This document shows positions 16,958 through 24,345 of a DNA stretch of 46,863 bases, piece by piece. The notes beneath the pieces were generated by a model. That model saw nothing but the letters and a program-made list of their open reading frames with translations. It ran no database searches and was not told where the DNA came from. The DNA is from Pseudomonadota bacterium (lineage in GTDB: Bacteria; Pseudomonadota; Alphaproteobacteria; Rhodobacterales; Rhodobacteraceae). Every line of letters begins with the position of its first letter. The first letter of the stretch is position 1. A program made the translations under genes and the position numbers. The DNA is taken from assembly GCA_963205235.1 (NCBI GenBank), contig CAUJIP010000125.1:1-46863 (forward strand). The letters are read 5' to 3'.

Positions 16958-17755
16958 TTAACGCCCCTTGAAGACTGGATCACGTTTCTCGACGAAGGCG
17001 GCGACGCCTTCCTTGGCATCTTCCGAGGTCAGCATCGCCCGATAGATCGGCAAGTCACCCTCGCGCATGGCCTTGAACGCCTGCTCCAACGGCAAGCACT
17101 GGATCGCGCGTTCCACCTCTTTCACCGTCTGCATCGCCAAGGGGGCCGAGGCGGCAATCTGGTCCGCCCATTCCCGCGCCGCCGCCATCTCTTGCCCTTT
17201 CGGCACGACCTTGTTGACCAGCCCATAGCGCGCAGCTTCATCGGCGGTCATCTTGCGGCCCAGAAGGAACATCTCATTCGCGATGTTGCGCGGGATCAGG
17301 CGCGGCAGGCGTTGCAGGGCACCGGCATCCGGCACGATCCCCAGCGGCATTTCCGGCAGGCCAAAGGTCACATGATCCCCCGCGATGATCAGGTCGCAGG
17401 ACATCGCAATCTCAAAACCCCCACCAATGGCCATGCCGTTCAGCGCACAGATCACCGGCTTGTTCAGCCGCCAGTTCTCGGTCAACCCGGCAAAACCGCC
17501 GTCGCCGTAATCCTCTTCCCACCAGTTGTTCAGCGCCATGTCGCCCTGGTTCAGCGCCTTCAGGTCCCAGCCCGCCGAAAAGATCCGGTCGCCCGACCCG
17601 GTCAGGATCGCGCACCAAAGATCGGGATCGTCCCGCAAAAGGGCGAAGGCCGCCCCCATTTCCTGGCTCATCGCCCGGTCGATGGCATTGACCTTCGGTT
17701 TGTTCAGCGTGACCTCAAGAACCCGGCCGCGCCGGACCAGTTCGACATGGCTCAT
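16958..17755 (-). CDS. caiD: CaiD-like enoyl-CoA hydratase (crotonobetainyl-CoA hydratase)
   Basis: A 265-residue crotonase that visibly resembles E. coli CaiD: KPKVNAID, FSAGWDLKA, GGFAGLTE, NGMAIGGGFEIA and EKRDPVFKGR at the C-terminus. Both catalytic glutamates are present, E115 in GGGFE and E135 in GLPE. CaiD hydrates crotonobetainyl-CoA to L-carnitinyl-CoA. Here that would connect an acyl-CoA dehydrogenase product to carnitine, which the next gene's dehydrogenase oxidises. I chose the ATG at 17755 (GAGGGC upstream), seven bases after the monooxygenase gene. A generic enoyl-CoA hydratase remains possible. Confidence 0.82.
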   Translation of the reverse strand: MSHVELVRRGRVLEVTLNKPKVNAIDRAMSQEMGAAFALLRDDPDLWCAILTGSGDRIFSAGWDLKALNQGDMALNNWWEEDYGDGGFAGLTENWRLNKPVICALNGMAIGGGFEIAMSCDLIIAGDHVTFGLPEMPLGIVPDAGALQRLPRLIPRNIANEMFLLGRKMTADEAARYGLVNKVVPKGQEMAAAREWADQIAASAPLAMQTVKEVERAIQCLPLEQAFKAMREGDLPIYRAMLTSEDAKEGVAAFVEKRDPVFKGR

Positions 17756-17762
17756 GATGCCC

Positions 17763-18797
17763 TCAGCGGAAAGCGGGGATGACATGCTTGCAGAACAGCT
17801 CAAGCGAGCGTTTCTGTTCCTCCAGCCCATAGCCCATCGAGGCGTAATAGATGAAGTCATCCACCCCCATCGCCTGATAGGGCTTCAGCTTGGCGATCAC
17901 CTCATCCGGCGTGCCGAACATCAGGTTGTTGGTCAGCATCTGCGGGTCGTATTCCGCGCGGTTGGCCACCGATTCCAGCGGGATTTCCTTGGGGAAGCCG
18001 TCAATCACGCCGCCAAGGTTCTTGAACAGGTTCTCGAACTGCGACAGTTGGCGCTGGGCGGCGCGAACTGGTGACATCCAGTCCTCTTTCCGGTCATAGA
18101 CCGCCGTGTGCCGCATCATCGCCATCGTCGGGCGCTTCTTGCCGGGGTTCGCGGCCACCGCCTCGTTCAGCCGGTCCATATAGGTCTGCGCTTCGTCCAT
18201 GCCACGGGTCAGGGGCCAGGACATGATGTTGCAGTTGTTCTTCACCGCATAATCATAGGTGATCGGCGCACGGGCGGCGACCCAGACCGGAACCTCTTTC
18301 TGCAGGGGTTTCGGGCACGAGGTGGCGGTCGGGAAGTTCCAGAACTTGCCGTTGTGTTCGGTATCGCCCTGCCACAAGGCCCGCACCAAGGGCAGCATTT
18401 CCTGCATGTGTTGCCAGGCGTCCGATTGCTTCAGCCCCGCAGCCATCCGGTCAAACTCGCGCTGATAGGCGCCCGAGCCGATGCCGAACTCCAGCCGCCC
18501 GTTCGAGATCAGGTCAACAAAGGCCGCTTCGCCCGCCAGCTTGATCGGGTGCCAATAGGCCGCAACGGCAACCGCAGTCCCCAGCCGGATGGTCGAGGTA
18601 TTTTCGGCCCACCATGTCAGAATGGAAAACGGGTTCGGCGCGATGGTCATTTCCAGCGCGTGGTGTTCGGCGGCCCAGACGATGTTGAACCCGCCTTCCT
18701 CGGCCATCTGGACCATCTCGATCGTGTGACGCGCGACGTCGCGCATATCCAGCGAAGCGTCCATCCGCTCCATGTTGATGGCGAGTTGGAATTTCAT
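17763..18797 (-). CDS. Luciferase-like (LLM class) flavin-dependent monooxygenase
   Basis: A 344-residue bacterial-luciferase-family TIM-barrel oxygenase (MKFQLAINMERMDA, WAAEHHALEMTIAPNPF, LEFGIGSGAYQREFDRM) that would use reduced FMN and O2 supplied by a separate flavin reductase. The fused flavin reductase domain at about 22.8-23.7 kb in the divergent operon is the obvious partner. RutA and the trigonelline oxygenase TgnB belong to this broad class and open N-heterocycles or cleave C-N bonds, which may hint at a cyclic or N-methylated amine substrate. The start has AGGAG six bases upstream. The substrate cannot be read from the sequence. Confidence 0.85.
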   Translation of the reverse strand: MKFQLAINMERMDASLDMRDVARHTIEMVQMAEEGGFNIVWAAEHHALEMTIAPNPFSILTWWAENTSTIRLGTAVAVAAYWHPIKLAGEAAFVDLISNGRLEFGIGSGAYQREFDRMAAGLKQSDAWQHMQEMLPLVRALWQGDTEHNGKFWNFPTATSCPKPLQKEVPVWVAARAPITYDYAVKNNCNIMSWPLTRGMDEAQTYMDRLNEAVAANPGKKRPTMAMMRHTAVYDRKEDWMSPVRAAQRQLSQFENLFKNLGGVIDGFPKEIPLESVANRAEYDPQMLTNNLMFGTPDEVIAKLKPYQAMGVDDFIYYASMGYGLEEQKRSLELFCKHVIPAFR

Positions 18798-18822
18798 CGT
18801 CTGTCTCCTGGACTGGATTGGT

Positions 18823-20301
18823 TCAGCGCATCACAAAGGGATTGGCGATGGGCTCGGATGAGGTGTTGACCCAGATCGTCTTGGGCCGCGTATAGTCGAA
18901 CATCGCCTGAAAGCCGCTTTCGCGCCCATAGCCCGAGCCTTTGACCCCGCCAAAGGCTGCAATGGGCGACACCGCGCGGTAGGTATTGACCCAGACGATC
19001 CCGGCACGGACGGCCTTGGCCACCCGCATCTGCCGCGCGCCGTTCAGGGTAAAGATCCCGGCGGCAAGGCCGTGTATGGACGCATTGGCCAGCGCAATCG
19101 CTTCGGCTTCGGTCTTGAAGCGCAGGACGGAAAGGACCGGCCCGAAAAGCTCGGTGTCAACGATGGTCAGGTCGGGCCGGGGGCAGTCGATGATGGTGGG
19201 TTCAAAATAGGTGCCACCCAGGCCGGGGGGCTGCTTGCCGCCAACCAGAACCGTGCCGCCTTCTGACTGCGCCAAGGCGACCTGCCGTTGGATATGCGCA
19301 AGCTGGCCCTCGGTGCACAGCGGCCCCATCTGGGTTTCTTCCGCCAAGGGGTCGCCGATGCGGATTTCCTTGGCCATGGCCACCATGCGCGCCAGAAATT
19401 CATCCGCCACGCTTTCATGGATGATCAACCGCGAGCCTGCGACACAGCTTTGCCCCGTCGCCCCGAAGATCCCGGCAATCGACCCGTTGACCGCGCTTTC
19501 GATATCGGCGTCTTCAAACACGATGAAGGGCGATTTTCCGCCAAGCTCCAGCGACACTTCGGCAAAGTTCTCGGCCGAATTGCGTACGATGGCCCGCGCC
19601 GCATTCGGGCCCCCGGTAAAGGAAACCCGCGCCACCAACGGGTGGCTGGTCAACACCCGACCAACCTCGTTGTGCCCGGTGACGATGTTCACCACCCCCG
19701 GCGGAAAGCCCGCCTCGGCAATCAGCCGACCAAAGTCCAGCATCGCCACAGAAGCATGTTCCGACGCCTTCAGCACCACCGTATTCCCCGCCGCCAGCGC
19801 AGGGCCGATCTTCACCGCCGTCAGGAAAAGTTGCGAGTTCCACGGCACGACCGCCGCCACCACGCCCAAGGGCTCGCGGTTGGAAAAGACGAACAGGTCC
19901 GGCTTGTCGATCGGCAGCACTTCACCCGACAGCTTGTCGGCGGCCCCGGCGTAGAAATGGAAGAACTCGGCGATGTATTTCGCCTGCCAGCGGGTTTCCT
20001 TCAGCATCTTGCCGGTGTCGACGGTTTCGGCCCGGCCCAACTCTTCCGACTTCTCTGCCAGAAGGTCGCCCAACTTGCGCAAGCATTTCCCGCGTTGGCT
20101 GGGGGTCATGCTGGCCCATGGTCCCGAAGTGAACGCGCGGTCCGCCGCGCGAACCGCACGGTCGACATCGGTACCGGTCGCTTCGGGGATGCGCGCCCAA
20201 GGCTTGCCGCTGATCGGCGAGACGCTGTCAAACGTCGCCCCGTCCGACGCCGCGACCCAGTCGCCGTCGATCAGCATCTGACAGTCCCTGATCTGATCCA
20301 T
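18823..20301 (-). CDS. NAD(P)-dependent aldehyde dehydrogenase
   Basis: A 492-residue aldehyde dehydrogenase with the oxyanion-hole Asn in VPWNSQ (N155), general base E252 in LELGGKSP and nucleophile C286 in GQSCVAGSR. The start at 20301 is preceded by GGGAGGA. It opens the minus-strand operon that continues with the LLM oxygenase, CaiD-like hydratase and carnitine dehydrogenase. Candidate substrates are 4-trimethylaminobutyraldehyde (giving gamma-butyrobetaine) or an aldehyde from oxidative ring or C-N cleavage by the neighbouring monooxygenase. The sequence does not decide between them. Confidence 0.87.
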   Translation of the reverse strand: MDQIRDCQMLIDGDWVAASDGATFDSVSPISGKPWARIPEATGTDVDRAVRAADRAFTSGPWASMTPSQRGKCLRKLGDLLAEKSEELGRAETVDTGKMLKETRWQAKYIAEFFHFYAGAADKLSGEVLPIDKPDLFVFSNREPLGVVAAVVPWNSQLFLTAVKIGPALAAGNTVVLKASEHASVAMLDFGRLIAEAGFPPGVVNIVTGHNEVGRVLTSHPLVARVSFTGGPNAARAIVRNSAENFAEVSLELGGKSPFIVFEDADIESAVNGSIAGIFGATGQSCVAGSRLIIHESVADEFLARMVAMAKEIRIGDPLAEETQMGPLCTEGQLAHIQRQVALAQSEGGTVLVGGKQPPGLGGTYFEPTIIDCPRPDLTIVDTELFGPVLSVLRFKTEAEAIALANASIHGLAAGIFTLNGARQMRVAKAVRAGIVWVNTYRAVSPIAAFGGVKGSGYGRESGFQAMFDYTRPKTIWVNTSSEPIANPFVMR

Positions 20302-20356
20302 ACCGATCCTCCCAATCCGTTCCGACAATCTTGACGGCCTCGCTTGGCAGAGTATT

Positions 20357-20388
20357 TCGAATATTCGACGTCGGATGGCGAATATTCC
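20357..20388. promoter_or_regulatory. Pair of AATATT-centred operator-like palindromes, 21 bp apart
   Basis: A perfect 12-bp palindrome TCGAATATTCGA (20357-20368) is followed by GGCGAATATTCC (20377-20388 region). Their AATATT cores start at 20360 and 20381, exactly 21 bp (two helical turns) apart. They lie in the 144-bp gap between the divergent ALDH and RidA genes, as expected for a repressor or activator controlling both operons. No known consensus was matched. Confidence 0.6.
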
Positions 20389-20445
20389 AAATCCATAACC
20401 GCTTCGGAATGCAATCTGAAAAGGGGCCATGAAAGGGATTGCCGC

Positions 20446-20835
20446 ATGCAGAAACAGATCATCGGTGAGCCGCTTGTCATCAACGGGCGAAAGCTTAGCC
20501 TGTCCCGCGCCGTTCGGGCCGGGGATATGGTCTATCTGACCGGGCAGGTTCCGATGCAGGACGGTCAGGTGATGACCTGGGGCACGGTCGAAGACCAGAC
20601 CCGCGCTGTGCTGGACGAGATTACCAAGACCTTGGCCTTGGCAGGATGCACACGGGATGATGTTGTGAAAACAATGGTCTGGCTGAAAGACCGCGCCGAT
20701 TTTCCGGGCTTCAATGCGGTTTATGGCGAATACTTCCCGACCGATCCGCCCGCCCGGTCCGCCCTTGTCAGTGACTTCCTTGTCGACATCCGGGTCGAGG
20801 TTGAAGTCGTTGCCTACAGCCCAAGGGGGCGCTGA
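20446..20835 (+). CDS. RidA/YjgF/RutC-family protein
   Basis: A 129-residue RidA-family protein (LSRAVRAGDMVYLTGQVP ... PPARSALVSDFL). The arginine that binds the carboxylate of imines/enamines in archetypal RidA is present (R104). It probably hydrolyses a reactive imine or aminoacrylate-like intermediate, as RutC does in pyrimidine breakdown. The chosen ATG (20446) gives the usual length and has AAAGGGA about ten bases upstream; longer in-frame sequence would run through the palindromes at 20357-20388. It is the first gene of a plus-strand operon and overlaps the hydrolase gene by one base (TGATG). Confidence 0.83.
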   Translation: MQKQIIGEPLVINGRKLSLSRAVRAGDMVYLTGQVPMQDGQVMTWGTVEDQTRAVLDEITKTLALAGCTRDDVVKTMVWLKDRADFPGFNAVYGEYFPTDPPARSALVSDFLVDIRVEVEVVAYSPRGR

Positions 20836-21632
20836 TGACCCTGCGCGATCCCCACGGAACCGCCTATGATCTGACCGGCCCCGATGGCGCTCCGGTCGTT
20901 GTGCTGGTCCATGGCCTTGGCCTGAACCGGGCAGTCTGGCAGTGGATGATTCCCGATCTGGCCCAGCGATTCCGGGTTCTGACCTTTGATTTCCTTGGCC
21001 ACGGCGAAAGCCCGCCCCCCACCGGCCAGCCTTCCTTGCGCGACCTGTCCGAACAGCTTCGCGCGCTGCTTGACCATCTGCACATCGCCAAGGCCGCCAT
21101 CACCGGCTTCTCGCTTGGCGGCATGGTTGCGCGGCGTCTTGCGCAGGATCACCCTGACCGGGTTTCCGCGCTGGTGATCCTGCATTCGGCCCATCGCCGC
21201 AGCGAAAAGGCGCAGGCCGCAATCCTGTTCCGGGTTGCCCAAGCCGACGATCACGGCCCCGCCGCCACCGTCGAACTGGCGTTGGAGCGTTGGTACACTG
21301 ACGCCGCCCGCGCCACCCGGCCCGACCTGATGGACCTGACCCGGAGATGGGTGCTGGCCAATGACCCCAAGGTCTATCCCAAGCTTTACCGCATCCTTGC
21401 GCACGGCATCGACGAAATCGTCGCCCCGTCACCTGCAATCACCCAGCCCACACTGGTCATCACCGGGGACGAAGATTTCGGCAACGGCCCCGAGATGAGC
21501 GCAGCCATCGCCGCCGAAATCCCCGGCGCGCGTCTGCTGATTCTGAAGGGCCTGCGCCACATGGCCTTGGCCGAAGACCCCGCCGCCGTGAACCGACCGG
21601 TCCTCGATTTCCTGACCGAGGTCCTTTCGTGA
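20835..21632 (+). CDS. Alpha/beta hydrolase (RutD / 3-oxoadipate enol-lactonase-like)
   Basis: A 265-residue alpha/beta-fold hydrolase with oxyanion-region HGLGLN, nucleophile elbow GFSLGG (S93), a late acid in TGDEDFGN and the catalytic His in GLRHMALAE. The family includes enol-lactonases, RutD-type aminoacrylate hydrolases and amide or ester hydrolases. Located between a RidA protein and a flavin-reductase fusion, it could hydrolyse a ring-opened amide, lactone or carbamate. Its start overlaps the RidA stop, and the next gene's GTG start overlaps its own stop, so all three are coupled. Confidence 0.83.
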   Translation: MTLRDPHGTAYDLTGPDGAPVVVLVHGLGLNRAVWQWMIPDLAQRFRVLTFDFLGHGESPPPTGQPSLRDLSEQLRALLDHLHIAKAAITGFSLGGMVARRLAQDHPDRVSALVILHSAHRRSEKAQAAILFRVAQADDHGPAATVELALERWYTDAARATRPDLMDLTRRWVLANDPKVYPKLYRILAHGIDEIVAPSPAITQPTLVITGDEDFGNGPEMSAAIAAEIPGARLLILKGLRHMALAEDPAAVNRPVLDFLTEVLS

Positions 21633-23710
21633 CCGGCATCCTTGCGGGTCTGCGGGTGCTGGACCTGTCGCGCATGCTCTCGGGGCCTTACGCCACGATG
21701 ATGCTGGCCGACCATGGGGCCGATGTGATCAAGGTCGAGGATGCCCATGGCGATACGTCCCGCGCCAACGGGCCGTTCCGCGACGATGATCCGGGCCACG
21801 ACTGGGCAGGCTATTTCGTCAGCCTGAACCGGTCGAAGAAAAGCATCGTCCTTGACCTGAAGTCCGAAGCTGGCAAGACGACGCTGCGCAAGATGGTCGC
21901 CCATGCCGATGTGCTGATCGAAAACTACCGTCCCGGCGTGATGGAACGGCTGGGCCTTTCCTATGAAAGCCTGTCCGAAATCAATCCCCGCCTCGTCTAT
22001 GCCGCGATCCGGGGCTTTGGCGACCCGCGCACTGGGACCAGCCCCTATGCCAACTGGCCCGCCTATGACGTGGTTGCGCAGGCGATGGGCGGGCTCATTT
22101 CCGTCACCGGCCCCGACCGCGCCCATCCCATCAAGACCGGCCCCGGCATCGGCGATGTCTTCGCCGGAATGGTAGCCGCCTTTGGCATCCTAGCCGCCGT
22201 CCGGTCTGCCGAGGCGACCGGGAAGGGCCAGTTCCTTGATGTCGCCATGTATGACGCCATGCTGTCCTTGTGCGAACGCCTCGTCTACCAGCACGACTTC
22301 GACGGCACCGTGCCCGGACCCGAAGGCAACGGCCATCCGCTGCTTGCGCCTTTCGGCCTTTTCCCGGCCAGTGACGGCTTGGTGGCGATTGGCGTGGTGG
22401 ACGATGCCTTCTGGTGCGTGCTGGCCGAAGTGATGGGGCAGGGCGCGCTTGGGCTTGACCCGGCCTATGCCACCCGCGCCGCGCGCCGGGTGAACATGAC
22501 CGCCGTGAACGCCATGGTCAGCGACTGGACCAAGGGCCACAGCGTTGCCGACCTGACCGCGCTTCTGGGCGGCCGCATCCCCTTTGGCCCGGTCAATGAC
22601 ATCAAGGCGATCTTTGCCGACCCCCATGTCGCCGCGCGTGGGATGATTGCCACCATCCCCCATGCCGAACCGGGCAAGCGCCCGTGGCGGGTTGCCGCCA
22701 ACCCCCTGCGCTTTGCCGAAGCGCGTGCACCGGCACCTGTTGCCCCCGCTCGCCTTGGGGCTGATCAGGCTTTGACCAAAACCGAACCGAAACCCCAGAT
22801 CGACCCCCGCGCCCTCCGCAACGCCTTCGGCGCTTTCGCAACCGGCGTCACCGTCATCACCAACCGCCAACCCGACGGCACCCCGCGCGGCTTTACGGCC
22901 AACAGCTTCACTTCCGTCTCGCTTGATCCGCCGCTTGTGCTGGTCTGCCTTGCGAAATCCGCTCATTCCGTCGATGTCTTCGCCACTGCTCCACATTTCG
23001 CCGTGAACATCCTGGCCGAGGATCAGAAGGCGGTTTCCGGTCTTTTCGCCTCCCGCGCGCCAGACAAGTTTCAGCAATGCGACTGGACCCCCGGCCACGC
23101 CGATGTGCCGGTCCTGTCAGGCGTGCTGGCCCAGTTCACCTGCTCTCGCCACCGACTTGTCGATGCGGGCGACCATCTGGTGCTGATCGGGCTGGTCGAG
23201 GATTTTGCCACGCGCGAAGCCCAACCTTTGGGTTATTTCCGGGGCAACTACTTCTCGGTCGGGCTTGAACACGATCTGGTCAAGGCCGCTGCCGCCACGG
23301 GCAGCCGGATCGGCGTCGTTCTCGCCTGCGAAGATGGCGTCCTCCTCCGCGAAGGCGCGGGCAAGCTTTCCCTCCCGCTCTCACCCGGCCCGAACCCCTC
23401 GCTTGAAGCGCTGCGCACAAGCCTCACCGCTCAAGGCCTGACGCCCGAGATCGACTTCGTCTACGCCGCTTTCGATGACCGCACGACCGGTGGCCACGCG
23501 ATCTATTACCATGGCTGCGCGACCGGCCCGGTTCCGACCGGCTACTGCGTCCTGCCTCTGGCCGATCTTGCCGCAGCACCGCTCGCCAACGCGGCCGAGG
23601 CGCAGATGCTGGCCCGCTATGCCCAAGACTTCCGAAATGGCAGCTTCGGCATCTATCATGGCACTGAAACCACAGGCTCCGTCCGTCAGGTCGCGACGAG
23701 CCTCGACTGA
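21629..23710 (+). CDS. CaiB/BaiF CoA-transferase fused to flavin reductase plus C-terminal domain
   Basis: A 693-residue three-part protein. Residues 1 to ~385 are a class-III CoA-transferase (LRVLDLSRMLSGPYATMMLADHGADVIKVE) with the catalytic Asp at about D209 in VAMYDAMLSL. Residues ~390-555 are a flavin reductase of the HpaC/RutF type (FGAFATGVTVITNR, GFTANSFTSVSLDPPLVLVCL, FAVNIL). Residues ~560-693 form an unrecognised domain (RIGVVLACEDGVLL ... FVYAAF ... FGIYHGTE), faintly Nudix-like but without a Nudix box. The reading frame is continuous across both joints. It starts with GTG overlapping the hydrolase stop, with GAGG upstream. I infer a CoA-activation function and an FMNH2 supply for the LLM oxygenase in one chain. 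I do not recall this fusion being described. Confidence 0.87.
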   Translation: MTGILAGLRVLDLSRMLSGPYATMMLADHGADVIKVEDAHGDTSRANGPFRDDDPGHDWAGYFVSLNRSKKSIVLDLKSEAGKTTLRKMVAHADVLIENYRPGVMERLGLSYESLSEINPRLVYAAIRGFGDPRTGTSPYANWPAYDVVAQAMGGLISVTGPDRAHPIKTGPGIGDVFAGMVAAFGILAAVRSAEATGKGQFLDVAMYDAMLSLCERLVYQHDFDGTVPGPEGNGHPLLAPFGLFPASDGLVAIGVVDDAFWCVLAEVMGQGALGLDPAYATRAARRVNMTAVNAMVSDWTKGHSVADLTALLGGRIPFGPVNDIKAIFADPHVAARGMIATIPHAEPGKRPWRVAANPLRFAEARAPAPVAPARLGADQALTKTEPKPQIDPRALRNAFGAFATGVTVITNRQPDGTPRGFTANSFTSVSLDPPLVLVCLAKSAHSVDVFATAPHFAVNILAEDQKAVSGLFASRAPDKFQQCDWTPGHADVPVLSGVLAQFTCSRHRLVDAGDHLVLIGLVEDFATREAQPLGYFRGNYFSVGLEHDLVKAAAATGSRIGVVLACEDGVLLREGAGKLSLPLSPGPNPSLEALRTSLTAQGLTPEIDFVYAAFDDRTTGGHAIYYHGCATGPVPTGYCVLPLADLAAAPLANAAEAQMLARYAQDFRNGSFGIYHGTETTGSVRQVATSLD

Positions 23711-23729
23711 CCCAAGAAAGGACTTACCC

Positions 23730-24335
23730 ATGTCGCTTCCCGAACTCCGCAAGGTCGTAAACTATGACGAGGATATCCTCTCCGACGGTGGCCGCGCCGC
23801 CAATCCGCCCCTGCGGATGATCGGGGTCGCCGCCGTGGTCACCAACCCCTGGGCTGGGCGGGGTTACGTCGAAGACCTGCAACCCGAAATCCGCCGCATG
23901 GCCCCCGTCCTTGGCAAGCTTCTGACCGACCGGCTGATCGCTTTGGCCGGATCAGGCGACGCCATCGAAGCCTATGGCAAAGCCGCCATCTGCGGCACGG
24001 CTTGTGAGCTGGAACACGGCTCGGCCCTGATCCACACCCTGCGTTTCGGCAATTTCTTCCGCGAGGCGGTGGGCGCGAAAACCTATCTTGGCTTCACCAA
24101 CTCACGCGGGCCCGCCAACACCCAGATCCAGATTCCCCTGATGGACAAGCATGACGGCGGACGGCGGTCGCATTACCTGACCGTGCAATTCTCGATCCCC
24201 GACGCCCCCAGCCATGATGAACTTGTCGTGGCCCTTGGCGCATCGACCGGCGGGCGTCCGCATCACCGGATCGGCGACCGCTACAAGGACCTTGAGGATA
24301 TGGGCCGCGACGTCGAAAATCCCGCCGGGGTCTGA
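23730..24335 (+). CDS. DUF1185 / 'amino acid synthesis' family protein
   Basis: A 201-residue protein (MSLPELRKVVNYDEDILSDGG, NPWAGRGYVEDLQPEIRRMAPVLGKLL, GKAAICGTACELEHGSALIHTLRFG, NTQIQIPLMDKHDGGRRSHYLT) of the AA_synth/DUF1185 family. Its biochemical role is not established to my knowledge despite the family name. It is the last gene of the RidA-hydrolase-fusion operon, 19 bp after the fusion gene, with AAGAAAGGAC as ribosome site. By position it could be a ring-opening or amide-processing hydrolase replacing RutB in a Rut-like pathway; this is speculation. It converges on the kinase/phospho-lyase gene with a 10-bp gap. Confidence 0.85.
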   Translation: MSLPELRKVVNYDEDILSDGGRAANPPLRMIGVAAVVTNPWAGRGYVEDLQPEIRRMAPVLGKLLTDRLIALAGSGDAIEAYGKAAICGTACELEHGSALIHTLRFGNFFREAVGAKTYLGFTNSRGPANTQIQIPLMDKHDGGRRSHYLTVQFSIPDAPSHDELVVALGASTGGRPHHRIGDRYKDLEDMGRDVENPAGV

Positions 24336-24345
24336 CCCCCGGCCC

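Noticed and set aside
20446-24335. Canonical pyrimidine-degradation (rut) operon
   Set aside because: RutB and RutE are absent, and a CoA-transferase, DUF1185 protein and ALDH are present. The LLM protein is in a different operon with carnitine genes.
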